Assembly (NCBI GenBank): GCA_907163375.1
Contig: CAJQUW010004618.1
Span: 62,001 to 126,000, forward strand
DNA from: Prostheceraeus crozeri
Taxonomy: Eukaryota > Platyhelminthes > Polycladida > Euryleptidae
Reading direction: 5' to 3'
Length of the DNA: 64,000 bases
Below are positions 13,890-28,500 of this stretch, piece after piece. Within the stretch, counting starts at the first letter, position 1; each line of letters opens with the position of its first letter. Below the pieces are notes generated by a model. That model had not been told where the DNA came from. It did not search any database and saw only the letters and a list, made by a program, of their open reading frames with translations. A program made the position numbers and the translations under genes.

Positions 13890-15333
13890 GTCAGACAATC
13901 TTCCCTACTGGATATTTCGTAATTGTTCCTCATCTCTTGCTTCAGCGGTTGCACTTCTACTTAATCGAAGTCTAGAAAACTCTTTCGTACCGGATTGTTT
14001 AAAGCGTGCTTATGTAACACCGATCCCCAAGTGCAATCATCCTCGTGAACTAGCTGATTATCGGCCAATGTTGTCCAAAATACTTGAACGATTGGTCTGT
14101 CGAAAGTGGTTACTACCTTACGTGAAAGACAAAATTTCTCCAAACCAATATGCGTACTTACCTGGGTTTGGGAAAGGAACCAGCAATGCCTTAACTGTGA
14201 CTCATCTACATGTCCTGAGACATCTTGACCAACAATCAGGTGGTGTTCGTATGGCAACTTTAGATCTATCCAAAGCCTTCGACAAACTAAAGCATGCTTC
14301 TATTGTCAATTCCTGCATAGACCTTCGAATTCCAGTTGAACTGATTCGCTGGATTCAAAGTTACTTATCGCGTCGACAGCAAAGAGTTATTATTAGAGGT
14401 GCTGAATCATCTTGGGCTCATGCAACAAGTGGGGTCGCCCAAGGTAGTGTCATTGGCCCTGTTCTATTTTGTCTGGTCATGAATTCATTGTCTACAGTGT
14501 GTTCCAATTCAATACTTCAGAAATATGCGGATGATTTAACATTTCTGCATTTCATCAGAGATACGTCGGATGACTCTTTGCAGCTCAAAATGAACAATGT
14601 GATGCAATGGTCAAACAAACACGGTTTATGTCTAAATTTTTCTAAATGCAGTGTCATGAACATTATAACTAAAAAGTCTTTGGTTGTTGAACCAGTTCGC
14701 ATTAGTGATAATATTTATTTAGAGAATGTTAATTGTATGAACATTTTGGGCTGTATATTCACTTCAGACATGAAATGGAATTTGCATGTAGACCATCTTG
14801 TTAAGAAGGCCTCTAAACGGATTTATCTTATTCTGCATTTAAAAAGAGCTAATTGTCCGACTGATATATTATTTATGGCGTATATGAGTTTTATTCGTCC
14901 AGTTTTACTTTACGCATATCCTACTTTTTGTAACGCAACGGACTATTTGCGAGAGCGTCTTCTGCGGGTTGAAAAACGAATCTTTCGCATCATTGGTGAT
15001 GTACAAGTATATAGTGACTTGTATATAGTGAATCCCTATTTACCTTTGGTGATCGTCTTTGTAAAAATTTACTTCGAGAAGTGACTTTGCATGCAACGCA
15101 TCCTCTTCGTCAACTTTTTCTTGATCGTCAACGTGTGTCTAGACAACAATGCAGTTTAAAACGACCTAAGATTAAGACGAAACGTTTTGCTAAGTCGTTT
15201 ATCAAGTACTGTCCGTACTTCTCATTTTTTGCATCATTTTATCTCTTTAAATTTTATACATATTTGAATTTTGTATTATTGTAATGCACTCACCGCACTT
15301 GTGAAGCAAATAAAGATAATTTGATTTGATTTG
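13890..15333 (+). mobile_element. 5'-truncated LINE reverse transcriptase with (TTTGA)n tail
   Basis: One long frame (to 15084) carries most of a non-LTR reverse transcriptase: DNLPYWIFRNCS, AYVTPIPKCNHP, a DYRP box that has lost a few residues before LSKILERLV, ATLDLSKAFDKLKH, GVAQGSVIGPVLFCLV, the catalytic QKYADDLTF near 14518, then NKHGLCLNFSKC and a thumb region. The C-terminal tail continues in another frame to about 15283. The 3' end is AATAAAG followed by TTGATTTGATTTG (15321-15333), a typical short-repeat tail. Endonuclease and the 5' part are missing. It is the best preserved RT in the left half, but a late frame change and small deletion mark it as dead. Confidence 0.9.
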
Positions 15334-16199
15334 AAAAAAATGCCCTTTTAATGCTAAAATTCATGATACCCAGTATATGCAGTTGCTCCCTTTTGGGAGC
15401 ATTTCGATTTGAAGTTTTGAATCAACGTTGTCAAACCAAAGGAACTGCGAAATTTCGCATGCAAATGAATGACGACATGTCTTTCTAATGGTGTCTCCGA
15501 AATTCGCATGATGCTAAGAATGCCGATTTGAGTTTCGATTTCTTTTAAAATAATAATACCTGGGACCCTAATTGGTCAAACTAGTGACCGATGTAACAGA
15601 AGTTATTTCAACTTCAGACCATTAGCGGCGCGACACACTTTGCTGCTCTGATCTAGCAGTCGAAAGTTGAGCCACACATTTAGCAATACTTTGCAACACG
15701 CTATAACAACGTATCTTCTAACATTTTGGTTGAATAGTGCTCTATAGACGCATTTGTCAAACAACATCCATGATTGTCCCTCAATGTGGTGGGAACAAGT
15801 GAAATATTGAATAATACGTTTTAGGGATGCCATCCGTCTGTGGTGATTGAGTGTACATAAAAAAAGGCGACTTTTCTCAGACCGTTGTCTTAAATTTATT
15901 CCCAAATTTTTGGTGTACACCTTCTTCGCGGGAAACAAAATTGGAGAGGAGACAAATTACTTCAACGGATGCTAACGAAAACATTTTAAAAAAATTAGTA
16001 ACTGAAGATATCATTGCATGGAAAAGGACAGAGCTTTTTTTATAGCATAAATGCATGCGGCAAATGGGAAACCTCTCTGAGACAGAGAGCCCTAGATAGC
16101 GAACATATGCTAAATAGGGCTTCCTGTATATGCGTGCGTATGTAATGCAGTATTTGTACATGTAGTTTTTGAAAGAAAAAGAAATTGAGATTTTCGGTT
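15334..16199. other. Stretch without recognisable genes
   Basis: A minus-strand frame of 111 codons (15603-15938) has no recognisable motif. No other structure is seen. Confidence 0.45.
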
Positions 16200-16690
16200 A
16201 GTTACATGTATGTCTCATTTTGCACCTTCATTAGCTGCTGTTGAGGTCTGTTCTTAATTTCTTTTTCTTCTACCATTCCTCTTGTTGCTGTGTTGATGAT
16301 TCCTCTATGCAAAATTTGCCGTTGCATTATATTTGATGATACAACCTCGTGTGAAGCTTATGCTTAAAGACTTCTGATTCAGTGCATTTAAGATGTTCGT
16401 TTATTCTTGATCTGACAGTTCCGGCAGTTTCTCCTATATACATCTTTGGACAGCTGTTATATGTGCATTTTATCATATATATTCACAGTTCTTCGTGTTA
16501 CATTGATTGTGCGGTTCAAAGCACAGCTATAAGCGACACAGTTCACGTATGGACAAGCCAAAGGTCTCTTGTCTAAAATTCTTCGAAGTGGCAAATTTGA
16601 GAAAGTGGGTCGAACATAGTCTGATAAAGATAAATGTGTTCGCCTCAAGAGTTCATGAGCTTTTCTCTTAGGCTCACAATTTATGAATGG
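16200..16690 (-). mobile_element. Penelope-like relic, GIY-YIG domain
   Basis: Read on the minus strand, the sequence gives CPYVNCVAYSCALNR, then in a shifted frame YMIKCTYNSCPKMYIGETAG and VRSRINEHLKCTESEVFKHK. This is the cysteine-flanked GIY-YIG endonuclease arrangement of Penelope-like elements. Frame changes are present and no reverse transcriptase accompanies it. Confidence 0.6.
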
Positions 16691-19484
16691 AAGACGAGCA
16701 AAATATGGCTTTTGATTATCTTATGATGATTGTTCGTTGTTCTTTTTTTGATTATCGAAAAACCAAGATCGATGTGTTCAGTGATACCGAAACCAAAATT
16801 TCCCTGCTCACTGAAACACGAGCGAGGCAATTCGTACTCTTTCACTTTAAGGCCTCAGTCAAAAATTTCTCCTACCTTAAGACCTCTGACAGTACAATGA
16901 ACGGCTATCTTTTCGTTTCTCCGAATGCCAGATGAACGAATTGTGTATCGTGCCTTGCTGAAACTGGATTTTGACCCGTCAGCTGATCAAGGACTTTAGC
17001 TGCTCGCGTCAGCCTATCACCTGACTCACCCACACAGATAATTAGTCATAACTTTGAGATGCGAACTTCTCGCATCGGTTTTTCCTTCGCAATCGGCCAT
17101 TTCTTACGATAGCAAATAATACTGTAAAACACACATCTTGAAAAATATTAAAACACAGGGTGCTTAAATAAGTGCATATCAATGCTGAGGGATTTTCAGA
17201 AATCAAATGATCAAAATCGGCATTTAAAGGAAGACTTCATTCATTTCCACGATGTCATGCTGATAAAATATTAGAAATTCTGTGGCTCCATTAAGATTCA
17301 GATATGCTGTGGCACCAACTTCATGCTTCGATTTTGAAACTAGAAAATCCAATACTTACACCATCCAAAAGCAGACTTCAGCAACAAAACAGAATTCAAA
17401 TGCCATTGGAAAATACATAGGATCATCGCTTCAGTTCGCAATAAATCTGAAAGTCACATTTCACTTTTGTGATGAATATGCACTTATATTCCTCAGTATC
17501 GACATGGTCCTGAATTTTCGCATAATTTGCTCCAAAACAACAAAAGCATTCTAAACACAAATATTTTGATTGATAAAACGATTATGTAAAATTTTCAAAT
17601 CAGTGATGAAAGCTTGATTGGATCATTTACAGAACATTCAGCAAATCATAACTGCATAATATTATGCCTTTCATTAACGAGAACAATATAACGCTTCAAC
17701 GTAGCAAAATCAAAACGTGTATCTGACCTGATCAAAAATATTTAGTAAACTTCCGACTTCCGCAGCAGACCTAAAATCACAACAGATTGATTTAAGAAAT
17801 GAATTCAGGAAGTCATTCTATAGCATTAAGCTTCATCGTTCGGAAGAGCAAGGTGTAGACATGGATTTCCTTTTTTTGTACCTAGTTTGAACTATTATCT
17901 ACAACCTACATTTTTGATCTGCTTCAGGAAAAAAATCCTATCTCAACAGTTTGACTCTTCGAAACTGATGAGAGGTGAGGTGATGGATCACTAAATTTGC
18001 ATATGCTTTACCAGAATATTCAAAATCTTGCTGAAAAAATGCATTAAATTACAAATTATCAAAATGATGTATTTCCAACCGACAAAGTGGGAAAACTATT
18101 ATCCTTTACAAACAAGAAAGATCGATGACTCAGACAGTGAGAAAAAAATAAATAGTCAAAACTCCCCTTTTCAATTTACAGGCCGGTATAATAAAGTAAA
18201 AGTTAAACGTTTGAAAGACAAGCCTTCGGCGTCCAACACCTTCAACGGTCGATGTTCGGATGGCCAATCGATGACAATTGTTTTCTTGTAATGAATGCTG
18301 AAAATGGCGTGAATATGCTTAAATGGCCAATGTCGGACTTCATTTGAGTAAGTTGCCTAGACAACATTCGAGACCCGATAATCAGGAGATGCGATTAGAG
18401 GAATTGATATTGTGATGCTTATCCAAGTGAACACAGTTGCATTTTCTTCAATTAAAATCCCTTAGATAGGCAACACCAAAAAATCCGAAGAACAATATAT
18501 CAAGCAGCGGCGATTATTGCCTCTCATTCCCAGGTAGTCACCTAAACCTATTAAACTTAGAATCAATAGGCAAACGGCAGGTCCATGCAGTAACTTGGCC
18601 TGCAGTAGAGTTGAATTTATCTAACCAGACAGTGACGTATAGAAAAACATGCATTCAGATTCAGCGGATGAAGAAAATGAAAATTCAATTGTTTTCTGAA
18701 GCAGTCTTCACATAAACCTTCCTTTTCTATTGAGATTCAACTTGCGTAAGGTCGCAATGAGTACAGTCATCAATTGTTGTCACTGACTAGTCAAAACGTT
18801 GAATAGAATAGATAATTGTCGGAAACTACCGGAGACTAAGTCACACTGGAATGTAGGCTCTATACCATGCAACATGAAATTTGACACTGTTGAGCATCTG
18901 ACTGCTCCGTGACGCTTCCAACACTCCAAAATGGAATGAGATACTGTATATACTTTTCTCGATATAGTGCATATTGTCATGGATGTCTTTTCAATAAATA
19001 ACCCCGTAGCTCGACAGTCTCGCAACTATTTCATTACACCATTCGACAACTAGTTGCCTGTCTGTAGAACAGCATAAAGTACTATTCTTTTGGATATATG
19101 TAGAAAAACGAGATTTGATCGTCATATAGACGTACATTATTTTCTAAGTGATATGCAATTGATAAGTTGCTTGGATGATTGAAGTCTTGTCCTTTAATTA
19201 CGGCGTTAAGTGCAATCACTTTAATGAACCATTGAACTGTGCAGTCTGTGACACGCTGTCGCACGTGGTCATGAACAGAACTTTAGTTATAGAATGTATT
19301 TTGGAAAACAACAAACTCGCGGTCAGCAGATAGGATCAGGATAAATCCCGTTTTCTATCTTGATGTACATATACGTATTAGAATATTTTTCAAAATTTCA
19401 GCGTAAAACAGCTTGATATTGTGCTTACCATTTGTGTTTTTTTTTCAAGATCCTCAAGCCTAAATACGAGTATGCAATATATAG
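16691..19484. other. Stretch without recognisable genes
   Basis: No domain, RNA gene or organised repeat recognised in 2.8 kb. Frames are all at or below about 90 codons. Confidence 0.5.
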
Positions 19485-19594
19485 TAGTCGACTCTCGATG
19501 TAAGCGACACGAATTGATAGATATGTGGCTAGCTCTCGACATAAGCGATGACAACAGCCAGTCCTATGCTGTCGCTTATATCATGAGTCGACTG
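19485..19594. repeat. Short palindromic MITE, pogo/Tigger-like ends
   Basis: About 110 bp with inverted ends: TAGTCGACTCTCGATGTAAG on the left and, reverse-complemented, CAGTCGACTCATGATATAAG on the right, both continuing with CGAC. The right end is followed by TA. A CAG-plus-TA end suggests a pogo/Tigger (Tc1-mariner superfamily) miniature element. The family call is an inference from the ends only. Confidence 0.55.
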
Positions 19595-22500
19595 TATCTG
19601 ATAAATATTGCTCTGAAATGTGTGTACCTTAAAAAGTGAATTACTAATCTAATGGTCAACTTGTTTTCTCAAATGGCAATTTTTTACATCTGCTGTATAA
19701 GGCTGGATGGACCGCACCTATAATACAGGCAAAAACCGATTTGCGAGCACTTGGCCACAACTGCTTGTACTATTGGCTAAGTTAACGAATATATTCCAGA
19801 CTCGCCGCTACCAACCGTCCTGTTTTATTTTCAGGAATAAAGACTATCCTGAAATCCTTGATTTGTCCTCCATGTGCCTAGAAAATTGTTACTTGCTGGA
19901 ATAACTGGAAAATTGGCACAACTGTGATGGACTTATGACTAAATTTCCGCTTCTTAGAACACCTGACTGCCTAGTCTTTGATGAAGCCAAAGCCATTGTG
20001 GATCATATTTCTGACGGGGATAGTGCCTGTTCTGCAGCAACAATTTGATGAAGTGAACTTGAGCCGTTACAATTTGGTGTGTTCAATATTTCAAATGGGA
20101 TATATGCGCAGCTGAGTATTGGTTTTAAATGTCCGTTACTGCTATATGCATCATGTATGAGTTGGTAAACCTACCTTACTTATCTAAATATGCTAAACAT
20201 ACATTCGAGACCATTACTGGAGTGACATCGGATACAGGACTTTAGTAACATGATAGATGAGCAAAATTTCATCTTTGTAACAAAAAAAGATTAACAGTTA
20301 AAAAACATATCAGTAATCTTCGATGTTTTTAGCTAAAGAGAAGATCACTTCTTCACAGGATTGCTACACCGTATCAATGATCAGAAACCATAATTTAGTG
20401 TTTAAGACGAAGTATTTAATAATAATTATACATTCCATGATTTTACAAATAACATCCAATGCTCGAGTGGCAGCTTGGGAAGAGTCTGTTCTTCACATCT
20501 GTGTTGGTGCACAGAATACATATTTTACTATACATGTTTGCTCACTTGAGCTAACAAGTGGGCAGGAATTGTATTTTCCATCGTACTTTCAGCAATCAAT
20601 CATGCATATCGGTTTATAAAAATATGCAATGGAGGTTTACCAATCACCGCTGCCTGAATAGTAGCCACAATATGTCAAAACCGGTTGCTTTTGAAATGCC
20701 ACTAAATCCGAAAATGGCAATGACACATGCTTGGTTATTCAGTGACCAAGCTATGTTTCATAAAGATATGTAATTTCATTAATTAGTCATGTGCATTTTT
20801 TAGTGGTGGAGAAATGAAGAATTGAGGTACCCATTGTTTCTAGAAGCAGTAAAAAGTATAAAAGATATTGCTTGAACTCTTAATTACTGTGAAGCGTCAT
20901 AACCAAACCCTTTACTCCAAACTGGATTTTCCTTCTCATTAGCCACCGAGACATGGGGAAAGATTATAAATAAAATGATTTATAATTATGACAAATCATG
21001 ACCATAGTAGGCCAATATGCCAATCAAGTAAACGGTTAGAGTCTAAATACCTGAGGCGGCAACAACGCATCTCTCACTTGAGACTACTAACCTTAACCTG
21101 ATGAGAGTTTCCTGTGTTTTCAGGCTACTTTGCACTTCAAACATGTCGGCATAGCTTCAAACACTGGATTGAGTGTAGAATGGAATAAAATTCAATGTCC
21201 CGTGCTATAGAACTTACTATTCTTCTATTTAAGTTCCCTATCAGTAGTTTGAAGAGTGAGTACAGCTTCGGCTACTGAGATTTCGACGTCTGTTACTACT
21301 AATAATTGATTTTTCGTCGTCCCATTCCAACAGGATTTTTCAAAATTTACAATTACTTCTCATGACAAACAATTCTCATGAGCTAAATCTTTCTTTGACA
21401 AGTTTAGCCGACTACACAGCAACTAATGTACTATTATCAAGCAAGTGATGTAGCTTAGGGGACATTCTTATCATGCCGGCCTACCGTCTCTGCATGCATG
21501 AAAGTCCTACATCAGGTCTTCCATTGGAAATGTCTACCCATAGGTAGTAGGTGTCATTAGATTATGTAAAGCAAAGGACTCTCCAAAGTCTACAATTTAT
21601 GATATCAGACTACCTAGTGTACGAGTATATACTACATCGTCCATTTCTAAGCAATGCTTCATGATATCATAAATAAAAAATAATAAGTATTTTGAGCAAA
21701 TAGGTCCCTCCAATCAACCTATTTCTGCAGCACCATAAAAGACGATAACATGAATACAATTACTATAAAGTTTCACATTTTGATTCGCCTTCATTAAGGA
21801 GTTATCACTATCACACGCTCCCCTGAAATATCACTCTATCATTCAGAATCAATATAGCTCTCTTACAAAATCACTGAGACATATAAAAGCAAATGAAATC
21901 ATATCATGGACAATATACAGGGTTGCCGCGGCATCCTCCGATTTATGTTACAATTGAAGACGCTTCAGATTCATTTCTTCTAGCGCAGACCGATACTTTG
22001 CATTAGATCCCTTCATCGTATTCATAGCCTTTGGTGAGACCAAATCACCACAAAATATCCTCCGATATGAAAAACATGGCGACAAGCTACTTTAAATTCT
22101 TCAGTGAGATTTTCACACGACTGATATTTCTGCAGAGAAACTCCTTTGCTATGCAAATGCATTTCCATGCACTAATATCAAAAATTTCCAACAAATTCCC
22201 GATATCTCTCAATTTCCAAAAAAGTGTGCAATCTGGACCATTCACCATTCTCTCTGTCTGGTAATGCACTCACTGTTGAATAAAATGAAATTCTCATCTT
22301 ATGAAATTTCAAAAGTTTTTCCCCCATTAAACTGGAAGACTACATTTGAAGGCTTCGCAAATGCCCTTTTTCTGCTAAATGGATTGCAGGCTCAGAGAAG
22401 AGATTTTCGGCATTTCGGAGAAGAGATTTTCGGAAGAGAAGCATTTTTGGCATCATTCAGCACGACAAGTGGAATGAAAGAGCTGGTCTGCAAAATAATT

Positions 22501-24226
22501 TGGCACTGAAAGAGCGAAATAAAAGGAGATAATTTAATTGAATTTCAATTGTTTCTTTAACTTCATCATAGCTCCAATCAACATACGCGTGAGAAGCTGC
22601 ATTTTTAAAGAAATCTCATTTATGTCTGAATAGTTCTGAAATACATAAAGTAGAACATTACACATGTAACTATCTAAGTTAGTTCTCGCACCCTATACTG
22701 ACAAAATAAAGTCAGTATCTGTTCAAATTCGGAAATTTAAGTATCAAAATTATGCTACTAACTCGCTACTGAAAATTCGAGTACAATTAAAATACATCCA
22801 TGAATTTCATGTGCACAAATGTTTTCCAATGCAGTTCATGTACACGCGGCAACTCTGAATATAGGCACCGATATCAGACATATAACCTACTACTGTTATA
22901 TTAATAACAAATCGAAGACAGTCATTTCAATCAGAATCAAATGTGAATTCATTTCAACACAATGCATCCGATATACAGCACAAAATATCACATTTCTAAG
23001 CTAGATGGCACTTGAGAGGAATGAAAGGTGATAAATGCGATTTCGCATTTTCGGGAAAATTTCCTTATTTTTCCTTAAATTTCCTTTACATTACTTATTT
23101 AGACCTGTATAAATAGTTGGTTTTCACAGCTTGCAGTTTTCAAATATTTGTAAATCAGAAGTTTTTAACTTCTGCGATTTCCTATACATCCTTCAGATTC
23201 TACCAGCATGGAATCTATTCGGCTTTGTAATGTTGCTATTTAGGCTTACTTCATCCACAATTTGAACATCAAAACACTAATCCTTATTCCCTAGGATCTT
23301 ATTAAACAATACCGGTATACCGGAATCCGGAAATATTTCCAATTTTCCGGGATCGTGGTTCCCTGGTAGTGTACGAGACTGAGAAACGAAAAGTGCATAT
23401 TTTGAATATATGGTTTAACCGAAGTGACACATTCTTCAGCGAGAAGATTAGCACTTGATCAACGTCAGAAGGTGAAAGGAATTATGTGAAAAGAAAGAGC
23501 TGATCATCAATTGATTACATTACGCTAAATGAGCATTTCTTTGCTTCCATTCCTGAGCAATAATTATAAGTTACGTGACATAATGTGTTGTGATGTCTAC
23601 ATACCATTGACAGACAACTAAGAAATCTTCAGGAGTCGTCGGCAGTACAAAACAAGGGAAGTTTTCGATTCGATTGATTGAAAATCTACATATTGATCCA
23701 ATACTATCTTTTATTTGAACAACTCTCGTTCTTATCAAGTTTCCTGAATTTCATTTGTGAGTTGGTATAATTAAGATTTTCGCAACCGTTAATATTCAGT
23801 GAAATTCGCACTGATTCTCTTACACTCATAATCGTGAATGACGATTTTGGATTCCGTGAAAGCGATCACAAACACAAAAGATATATCACTGAGTACTTAC
23901 ATGTCTGTCTCGGCAAACGACTAGCAACAAAAAACAAGCATGAAAAATATAACGTAGGAAGTTGGCAGGAACACTGAGAATCGGAAGAGCATGTCTACAG
24001 CTTGCTGAATGCTGTGGTGATTCACATGCATTTTCACATGACAATCTTTTATTAGATTACAAAATAGTCAGCACATTTTCTACAGAATAAGAAAAAAATA
24101 TGTCACTGCATAATACTATGTATCCAAAATACGCATTAAGAATGCTTTGCTTCCGAATTGAGTTCAGTAGACGACTCGTTAACTTCCTCGTCATCTATAC
24201 TAATTTTGCCAACAACTCTGGCATGT
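19595..24226. other. Long stretch without recognisable genes
   Basis: No recognisable gene in 4.6 kb. A hAT-like terminus is listed separately at its right side. Small frames near 22031-22509 lack any known motif. Confidence 0.45.
23308..23366 (-). repeat. Possible hAT-like transposon end
   Basis: Reverse-complemented, this begins CAGGGAACCACGATCCC and runs into GGAAAATT/ATTTCC and CCGGTATACCGG palindromes. That style is seen at ends of non-autonomous hAT elements. A matching opposite end was not found, though GGGAAAATTTCC near 23052 may be its inner part. Confidence 0.3.
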
Positions 24227-24779
24227 ATTATACAGGGCTGCCACTCTTATAAAAAAACGGAAAGTCAAATAGGAATGGGCCCCCTTAAAATACGCAGCCG
24301 TGGGCCCCTTAAAGCAAAAAAAATTACGATCATTCGATATCCCACAATCCGACAAGTTTAGAAAGTGTTTTGCCAGAAGTTGGGTCTGTTGTAAAATAAA
24401 GATGCTAATGAATCCTCAGTCAGCAAGTAAATAAATGGCATAATATTGCTATTGATGCTTTTTCAATCATCAGTTTTTACCAGGTGTACTAGAATGAACT
24501 ACTATTTTCAAAAGAACTGTTTTTGAAGGCTAGATAGAATGTGCTACTAAGACTCCTCCCCCTCCCACAACGCAAAACCAGCACGAATAATCAGCTCAGC
24601 TGTTTCAAAGATAAACTTCTTCGTTTCATTAAAAATTTTACATTCAAAATTAAAAGGGATTATTTTCGTGCAGCTCTGTCATTTTCTATTAATCCTGCCA
24701 TGACGTCACACGATACAAGATCTCGTCTTTAATGTGAAGATTTTTCATGCTACCACTGGGAATTGCTGTTCATCTGTTT

Positions 24780-25272
24780 GATGTTTGGAAGACTGCTTCT
24801 GCAGAGCGGTCTGGTCACAACAAATTCCACGGATCAACGCAGTCTAAAAGCTTTGGAAGGCATTTCCTTATGAAGCGCAATTGGACCATTTTTCTTTCGA
24901 GAAACTGACAATGAATGAATGGTAAAAACTTCCTTTCCATACTTCATGCACGATGGAGTGCCAGCACACTACTACCGACCGATCGCAAATCATTTAAACT
25001 ATCAACCATTTTCCTAAATCATGGATTAACCGTCATGACAGCCTATGGAATGGCTTCCGATATTACCACATTTTATGCCTCGTGACATTTTTTCGCTTGA
25101 ACATGTTAGGGAAATGATGCATTGGAGTCATCCTATGCATTTGGATGAACTATAAAACAAAATTTGCATCGTTTTCACCAGATTGACGAGCGATTGCGTA
25201 GAGACAGGCTCTTGCGCTGCTGACCGAAGAACTAGATTGCGTTCGGGCAAATGGTGAGCAAGTAGAAAATAA
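24780..25272 (+). pseudogene. Mariner-like transposase relic
   Basis: Across shifting frames the plus strand shows the C-terminal half of a mariner-type transposase: AIGPFFFRETDNE near 24875, FMHDGVPAHYYRPIANHLN near 24940 (catalytic aspartate followed by PAHY), a degraded WPPRSPDL/MPRDIF block near 25070, and CVRANGEQVEN near 25235 as the usual ending. Stops and frameshifts are frequent. The N-terminal helix-turn-helix part was not recognised. Confidence 0.65.
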
Positions 25273-25284
25273 ACTGTCATAGTG

Positions 25285-25570
25285 CTGCTAGTATTACTAG
25301 TGTCAACAACTGTGAGATTGCGAACCCATTGAGATCATATTAAAATAGAAACGAAAATTCATGTATTTAATGGTTTTATCTTTTTTGTAACTTTGTCCTG
25401 ATGATATGTCCAATAATGACATGAAATCGATCGACCAACAATTGTAGTTTTTATTTAAAATGTTAACAACTGCTTTCTTTTGAACTATAAATAACTTACA
25501 GAAAGTCATCACTGAGTCGCTAATTGCCACTTCAAAAAATACTTTGAAATGATCAATGAGAGAATAGGGC
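25285..25570 (-). pseudogene. Possible LINE C-terminal fragment
   Basis: The minus-strand frame reads SDSVMTFCKLFIVQKKAVVN followed by NYNCWSIDFMSLLDI. This resembles the 'KLQKRAIRII ... CRPLFKKLKIL' segment after the RT of Jockey/CR1-like LINEs. The match is weak and nothing else of the element is present. Confidence 0.35.
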
Positions 25571-25589
25571 ATTGATAAGAAAGTTTCCC

Positions 25590-28500
25590 TTTCTCACTCA
25601 ACCTGCGGCCTCAAAGCGGTGAAAGGGTGAAAACGGAGTCGCAATAAGGCTTTGTCGTCTGAAGCTCATGCTTCTTTGGGTTCTACCTTGTCGGAAAGGT
25701 TTATTGTCGGCGGTTTGTGACCGTGCTCCGGCTAACTAGCAGGCTCTGGAATATTATTTTTATTTTACTGGTCATTTTTCATTCTTTTTCTCCACGTTGT
25801 TTATTTTAAATGTGTGGTAGGCTTCGGCCGTCCCAATTAACACCACTCCCTGGTTTGCGAGATATGAACAGTCATCAGTTTGGGGCACGGCACTTATTTG
25901 GCTCATTTGTGATCGAACTTCCTTCCACTGTTCTTCTTTTCACTTCCCCATTTGTTGCAGGTTAAAGTGTGACAGATCCAACGTATTCACTGCATACGGG
26001 CGTCAGGCAGTTCGAGGGTCCCGAACCCACTGGTAATGCTTTGGGAGGCAGGCCCGGTCAACTGCTCGAAAAAAGGCGGTACAGTTTCCACTGCGGACAT
26101 GCGTGGGTAGCTTTTAGGGGTTTAGCCCGTGTAGCTGTATCCGGTTCCTCTGTGGCCTACCTGACTTGTACCCATTGTTACGGCAAAGGGGTTTTGGGTT
26201 TCTTCAAGCTTTTGTGTCTTTTTGCGTATTATTTATTGCAGCTTTGTTGCTATTATTTACGTTTTTCTGATGCCTTCCTAAGTTTCTTGTATCACTTTGT
26301 TCTACAGTATAATTTTCGTTTATTTGATTGATATTCTGAGAAATTATGAAAATGAGAAAGACACACAAGAAACGTAGTCAAGCCGTCAGGATCAGCTTCA
26401 GCAACGTAAGAGGACTGAGGTCCAATTACGACGACATCAACATCTTCCTGAAAGGTAAGTCACCAGATCTTCTGGCCCTGTCGGAAACCAGGTTAGATCC
26501 CAGTGTGTCATCAAGCGACGTTACTCCTGATGGATGGATGCACCTTGTCATGGTCTTGGAGTCTATGCCAAGACAAGCCTTAAGGCTTTGTAGCTCAGGA
26601 TCCAAGGCATGAGTATCTTGCCTTCATTGCGCCGCTGCAGAAGACCACTCTTCTTCTATTTTTCCTATACCGCTCTCCATCAACTAATGCGGATATTTTC
26701 AATGTTCTTTCTGACAAGATCGATTCTCTTCTACAAGAGTATCCCAGCGCTGAAGTTGCCGTTTTTGGTGACTTCAACGTGCACAATGTTGACTGGCTTG
26801 TGCACTCAGCGATTTCGCTGTCTCAACAACCTTAGTCAAATTGTCACTTGTCCTACCAGAGTGCCTGACCGAGCTGGGGATTGGATATCTCCTTGTCAAA
26901 TCCAACTTGTTTTTCACACAAGTTACTTCTCGGCACGGTGTTATCACAGTTTCTGGCAAACAAGTTTGCTCCACACCGTCTGCACCCTTCCATAGAACAG
27001 TTTATTTCTCCAAAGCAGACTCGCACTTTTCTTAGTCAAGTTCAAGCTGAGAATTTGATTCTGAGCGAGAACGTCCACAAGTCGGCGCAAGAACTGACAG
27101 AGTGGCTTCAGATAGGGATGTTGGCCTACATCCCTCACCGTACTTTCCAAATGAAGCCTCACTCACAACCTTGGTTTACACCAGAATGTGCAGCTGCAAG
27201 TTGCCAGCGTGACCACTTTTTCCATAAGTATAAGCGTGACAGTAGCGCTGGCAATCTTGAATTGTACAAAACCGCACGTAGACATTGCAAGGAAACCATA
27301 CATCAGGCCAAAAGCCGTTACGCTTTGTATGTACGGAAATCATCCCAATCTAATTTACAACAGTGTCACCAATAGGAACAAATCCTCCATCCCAGCACTC
27401 CGTCATGCCGAAGTCAGTACTTCTATGGCGACAACCTCAGCAGACAAAGCCGAGCTTCTTTGCAAAGAGTTTGCGAAGAATTCGTCATTAGACGATGGAA
27501 TTCCACCTCCAATTCCCATGCGTCCTCCTTCAGTCACAGTCCGAAACGTCAAAAAGATCATCGCCGGTCTCGATAGCACTAAGTCTAGTGGACCAGACGG
27601 CATCCGGTTTCGGTCTTCAAGCATCTCTCACCTGAGCTTTCTCCACTTTTATCTAAACTGTTTAGTAGATGTGTATCCACCGGTGAGTTTCCCTCTTGTT
27701 GGAAAGTAGCTTCCGTGGTTCCAGTTCCAAAGAAAGGTTCTGACTCATCTCTTCCATCTAGTTACCGTCCTATCAGCCTGCTTCCAATTGCTGGCAAGAT
27801 TTTTGAAGCACATTGTTAACTTCCTTGAAACTCAGAACCTTCTAACACAAGAACAGAATTGCAACAGGCACTCTCGATCAACTGCAGATCTTCTTTCATA
27901 TGTCACTGAACATGTGAGTCATGTCCTTGACAGACAAGGTGAGACGAGATCAGTTGCCTTGGATATTTCCAAGGCATTCGATAAAGTCTGGCATCAGGGA
28001 CTCCTTATGAAGCTAAAGTCCTATGGAGTTGCTGATCAACTCCACAAACTTCTTGCTTCTTTCCTTAGTGACCGGCAGATATCTGTCGTCTTAGATGGCC
28101 AAAAGTCTTCCACCAAGTTTGTCAATGCAGGAGTTCTCAAGGGTCAATTTTGGGACCACTCTTTTTCTGCTGTACATCAACGACCTCCCAGACTGCCTAG
28201 TAAATTGGTGATGTATGCAGATGACACACACACTCTTCAATTCAATGAGCGACTCGCTAAAAACACTCAGCAACGTCAGCAGTTATGCGACGTTCTTAAT
28301 GAAGACTTACGGTCTCAGAACAATTGGCTTTTCCTTCAAAAAACTCAGAGTATTCTGCACTCACGGAGATGATGATCATAGCATTAAGATGTCAGATAAT
28401 AGGATCAGAGAACAAGATTCCATCTCCTTCTTGGATGCGGTTACGAAAGACTTGTCATGGAAACCGTACATCCAATCCATTAGCAAGCAGGCAGCTCAAC

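Noticed and set aside
15603-15938. 111-codon minus-strand frame as a host gene
   Set aside because: No motif, no splice context I can defend, and composition like the surroundings.
22031-22269. Overlapping frames on both strands near 22.1 kb as a gene
   Set aside because: Both frames are short, neither matches a family known to me, and the opposite-strand pair is a common effect of low stop density.
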